This document shows, one piece after another, positions 57,301-64,000 of a stretch of 64,000 bases of DNA. The notes below the pieces were generated by a model. It worked only from the letters and a program-made list of their open reading frames with translations. It was not told the DNA's origin and ran no database searches. This DNA is from Flaccisagitta enflata (lineage: Eukaryota > Chaetognatha > Sagittoidea > Aphragmophora), in NCBI GenBank assembly GCA_965153355.1, contig OZ231128.1, forward strand, positions 21,638,001-21,702,000, written 5' to 3'. Every line of letters begins with the position of its first letter. The stretch's first letter is position 1. The position numbers and the translations under genes were made by a program.

Positions 57301-58796
57301 GTAAATGGGGCTAAAATTTGGTCAACGTGTTTTCGCGTGATCTCAATTTTGGGGGATGGATTAGACAGACCAACCAATGGACAGACATGGCCTCTCATAC
57401 ACCGTAGGTGTGCGTGAACACACATGAAAAGTGCATTCATCTCAATCTCAATGTTTGGCGACATCTTTTTCCCCCCTATGAGTAAGACAATCAGTTTGAG
57501 GCAATTCAAAGCTTTTCTTCAATCTACGGTTTCATATGTTTTAATGGTACAATGGCACTAAATGCCAGGTTTCATGGCTTGAAAAAACTAGAGCCCTACA
57601 AAAGAAAAGAGTTTGCTTAGTGTTTCACTCGTTTCTGTGAGATAAAACCCAAATTGCTGTTCTTTGTCTTTGTCGTTGTCCTTTTTCTAAGAATCACGAA
57701 GTTCAAAAGATCACAAAGTGTTAAGGATGGTAGATATAATGTTGTCCAATTAAGAATTATTTGTTTGTGGTTTTAAAGGGTGAAGCTCTTTATAAGTTTC
57801 TTTTAGAATGATACTACAAAACATATCAACCCCGCCAGCTTGCAATCAAAATCTTGCCCTCAACTTTGTCATTGGATGCCTTTTTCCCTTTTTTTTTTTA
57901 TCGTTTTAAAGAACTGTTCTATCCTAAAAATTATCACCTTTTCTTCAGACTGTCACAACAATGAAAATGAACATAAAATTGATGATGCTTTTATGCGGTG
58001 ACCGGGCGGTACAATCACTGTGTTTTTGCTCATAGTCTTGCAGCGTCTTACCACAATAAACCAATTATACGTTGTTTGTAGTAAGTTGTTTAAAACATGT
58101 TATCCTCTTTATTTTTCGTGATGGTTAAAAGTCAGCATAAATCACGTATTTCCTTCATACAGTAAGCGGGAAAACTTCCTCTTGATTGCTATGAAAAGGG
58201 TGAATCTGTTCATATTCCAAAAACATCCATCCGTTAATGATACCCCAACAGAACTTGATAGCATTTTTGTGTGTGTCTTTTTTAGTTAGTTGTCTCAGTA
58301 GTCAGTACTTTCTAGATGAGTTGCAGAGAACGAGAATGTCCGACACTTTTAGGACGACCAAACCAATGGATGCTTCAAGGAAGCTTCTAATCTAAAGAGC
58401 AAAAAGACTTATGTAGCAATTTCATGTAATATTTTCTCGACAAGGAGTTCATTTAGCAGATTAAATATGATGCAATACACAATTTACAAGAAAATCTCAA
58501 CGATTTTAACGAAGTATAATTTGCAACATCAAGGTATGCTAAAACTGATAAGATTGTAGTTTTGATGCGGTAGCCACCTGATAATCGCTTTCGTATATCA
58601 TCAACAGAGATCACTCGCGACTTGCACCTGCCAAGCCCTCTCGAGCTGGTTTGGCATTGCATTTGAAATTGTCAAACATTTTGACGTTTAGACTGAGAAT
58701 GTACATCAGGTTGGGTTGAACCAGGGCAAGGTTTCCAGATCTTTTGCACGGATCATCATCATTTATCATAACAATTAACAAAAATAATAGCCATTG
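57301..58796. other. Intergenic, no gene supported
   Basis: AT-rich. A 69-codon minus-strand frame at 58453-58662 (SVDDIRKRLSGGYRIK) is not repetitive and might be a transposase remnant, but no family is recognised. Confidence 0.4.
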
Positions 58797-59290
58797 TACA
58801 ATTCACACAGATGGGGAATTTTCTCCTTCTACTTCTTTGTACCCCCCCCCCCCTCAAATCCCACTTTCGAGGCCCCAATTCCAGTCTTAAGGCCCAAATC
58901 CCAGTCTTGAGGCCCAAATTCCAGCCTCAAGGCTCAAATCCCAGCCGCAAGGCCCAAATCCTAACCTGGAGGCCCAAATCCCAGCCTTGAGACCAAAATT
59001 TCAGCTTTGAGGTCCAAATCCCAGCCAAGAGGCCCAGATCACAACCTCAAGGCCTTGAGGCTGGGATTTAGGCCTCAAGACTTGGATTTGGGCCTTGAGA
59101 CTAGAATTTGGGCCTCTAGACTGGGATTTGAAGGGTAAGGGATGGAGGAGAAGGAGGAGAAGGAGAAGAAGGAGAAAATTCCCCATATGTGTGAAAGCAT
59201 AGTTTATCGACCCCATAAGAGCCGCTGCCCTGCTTCCCCTCCAACTCTAAGCACAACCTACTATGGCAGGGCACGGGTACCGCTGACCAT
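58797..59290. mobile_element. Foldback element built of 20-bp AGGCCCAAATCCCAGCCTTG units
   Basis: Outer arms ACACAGATGGGGAATTTTCT and AAAATTCCCCATATGTGTG are complementary. About nine units run one way, then four inverted, meeting near 59050. The tail (GCCGCTGCCCTG...GGCAGGGCACGGGTACCGC, then TGACC) matches the 21-bp-unit family, although the unit sequence differs. Confidence 0.7.
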
Positions 59291-59329
59291 CTAACGCTTT
59301 TGCGACTATTCAAACTTTTGCAACTGTTC

Positions 59330-59463
59330 TGTTCTGTCGGTAACACTTTGCTTTTTCAGCGGTTTTTGCATTACCGCTCCTGCCCAAATGCTTGGTTAGC
59401 CTTTGGTATCACCACCCCTGCCCACCAATAAGCGTTTTCAGTAGCCGTGTATCCGGCCTTGCC
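59330..59463 (+). mobile_element. AGTCGCGTG-family relic, GGCC end
   Basis: ACACTTTGCTTTTTCAGCGG, CGCTCCTGCCCAAATGC and GTAGCCGTGTATCCGGCCTT. Confidence 0.6.
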
Positions 59464-59577
59464 TACTCAGTACTTACAACGAAATCAATCAATCAATACC
59501 GCTGAAAGTGTACTAGATTGCCAATGCTCTATAATTACTCAGTCTTCACAATATGTTCTAAATTGCCAATGCTCTAC

Positions 59578-63987
<4,410 letters not shown>

Positions 63988-64000
63988 CTGACAAGCAAAT

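Noticed and set aside
56691-57304. GIARVLLGY repeat protein
   Set aside because: Translation of the 12-bp minisatellite; it has no splice link to a gene.

Overview
The window is nuclear DNA of a metazoan, most likely an invertebrate. The genes are split by spliceosomal introns with GT-AG ends. A BEL/Pao LTR retrotransposon, a group known from animals, is present, and so is a type II regulatory subunit of cAMP-dependent protein kinase. Exons are richer in GC and in CG dinucleotides than the AT-rich introns and intergenic DNA, which are crowded with di-, tri- and tetranucleotide repeats and short non-autonomous elements. I cannot name the species.

Layout. 1-3140 is a large inverted repeat (arms about 1.2 kb) whose 0.78-kb loop holds the last three exons of an unrecognised plus-strand gene. 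3141-9787 has no supportable gene; it holds small elements, hairpins, a 172-bp tandem repeat and microsatellites. 9788-23309 is a plus-strand gene with 20 visible exons encoding at least 1,649 residues: a long charged coiled-coil region with a duplicated-exon module, then a conserved-looking globular C-terminal part. 24071-33726 is a BEL/Pao element on the minus strand, complete from LTR to LTR, with a perfect 5-bp target-site duplication and nearly identical LTRs. 33732-50171 is a gene-poor repeat tract with a decayed Tc1/mariner transposase. 50172-56464 is the PKA type II regulatory subunit on the plus strand (7 exons seen), whose introns hold a hAT-like element with an 8-bp target-site duplication and two TA-flanked miniature elements. 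56465-59577 is again repeats. 59578-63987 is the 3' part (8 exons) of a minus-strand gene for a probable F-box/leucine-rich-repeat protein that runs off the right edge.

The host genes do not form an obvious pathway; the window shows the architecture of a repeat-rich genome rather than an operon-like system. Three patterns stand out. First, (CT)n tracts sit just upstream of acceptors and (GA)n tracts just after donors in all four host genes, always on the matching strand. Second, two unusual dispersed families recur: one with a constant AGTCGCGT...ACGCGACT end and variable internal simple repeats, and one of foldback elements whose arms are made of 20-21-bp units. Third, the PKA subunit carries an extra acidic-then-basic segment inside its first cyclic-nucleotide-binding domain.

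All reading was by eye. Exon joins were checked for phase, and every multi-exon model stays in frame throughout. Family names rest on motifs recalled, not on searches.
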